NCBI RefSeq assembly: GCF_014644295.1
Contig: NZ_BMKK01000002.1
Location: 620,001-684,000 of the forward strand
Reading direction: 5' to 3'
Source of the DNA: Emticicia aquatilis
GTDB taxonomy: Bacteria; Bacteroidota; Bacteroidia; Cytophagales; Spirosomataceae
DNA: 64,000 bases
Shown here piece after piece: positions 63,936-64,000 of this stretch. Each line of letters starts with the position of its first letter. The stretch's first letter is position 1. A model generated the notes under the pieces. It had not been told where the DNA came from. It saw only the letters and a program-made list of their open reading frames with translations, and ran no database searches. The position numbers and the translations under genes were made by a program.

Positions 63936-64000
63936 ATGAATTTAATAATGTTCACTCCTACAGATAGCTTTGCAGCATTTGTGGAGCAGTGGTCGCAGTT
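63936..64000 (+). CDS. Start of a gene cut by the right edge (unidentified)
   Basis: An open frame from ATG 63936 (or 63948) runs off the window: MNLIMFTPTDSFAAFVEQW. It is divergent from the VPS10-like gene with a normal promoter-sized gap. Too short to identify. Confidence 0.35.
   Translation, partial: MNLIMFTPTDSFAAFVEQWSQ

Noticed and set aside
1-64000. tRNA, rRNA or prophage genes
   Set aside because: No cloverleaf-like sequence, rRNA segment, integrase, terminase or capsid gene was recognised.

Overview
The window is AT-rich bacterial chromosome from a member of the Bacteroidota, most like the Cytophagales. The evidence is a type IX secretion (T9SS) sorting tail, a paired DUF1800/DUF1501 locus, many secreted proteins whose signal peptide ends in 'AQ', LytTR/His_kinase signalling, DUF2147, DUF2461 and DUF3667 proteins, a K+-dependent type membrane pyrophosphatase, and almost no Shine-Dalgarno sequences. 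I see no rRNA, tRNA, CRISPR array, prophage or plasmid function. The genus cannot be fixed from the sequence alone.

Layout. 1-9.7 kb: the 3' part of dnaK, a two-gene ABC transporter, DUF2147 and PAP2 genes, trpS, DUF2461, and the DUF1800/DUF1501 secreted pair. 9.7-13.2 kb: a class III aminotransferase with an odd Cys-rich insert and a LytTR two-component pair. 13.3-21.7 kb: a starch/maltose locus. An amylase and an MFS sugar transporter run leftward; a neopullulanase-like enzyme, beta-phosphoglucomutase and a GH65 maltose phosphorylase-type enzyme run rightward. Together they cut alpha-glucans, import the products, phosphorolyse maltose and feed glucose-6-P to glycolysis. 21.8-24.7 kb: a secreted reprolysin-like metalloprotease.

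24.8-29.8 kb: an acyl-CoA block (carboxyltransferase beta subunit, acyl-CoA dehydrogenase, HMG-CoA lyase, crotonase) that looks like leucine/branched-chain acyl-CoA catabolism. A 480-bp unit with a DUF559 (Vsr-like) nuclease ORF, bounded by inverted CCCCTAAAGGGG palindromes, lies between the dehydrogenase and the lyase. It forms the present end of the dehydrogenase and is fused in frame to the front of the lyase. A third copy of the palindrome lies in frame inside the lyase. This is the best candidate for an undescribed mobile system here.

29.9-37.3 kb: a PhoPQ-related hydrolase, then a rightward operon of a sialidase-like protein, a propeller/helical-toroid protein, a DUF3748 lipoprotein and a DapA/NanA-type aldolase. 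37.4-43.3 kb: a secreted SAM hydrolase-family protein, leuS, a secreted sugar dehydrogenase and a Uma2 protein, with two REP-like elements. 43.4-49 kb: a membrane pyrophosphatase fused to an OmpA domain, and a PIG-L/ThuA-like fusion. 49-55 kb: thrS-infC (without rpmI-rplT), a TPR lipoprotein, small membrane proteins and a methyltransferase. 55-64 kb: two tandem secreted paralogues, an EVE protein, a seven-bladed propeller protein, a large VPS10/BNR protein, and the start of a further gene.

A window-wide signal is a short AACCT(T/A) motif 5-16 nt upstream of about a dozen start codons, including genes inside operons. It may be a translation-leader element in a lineage that barely uses Shine-Dalgarno pairing.
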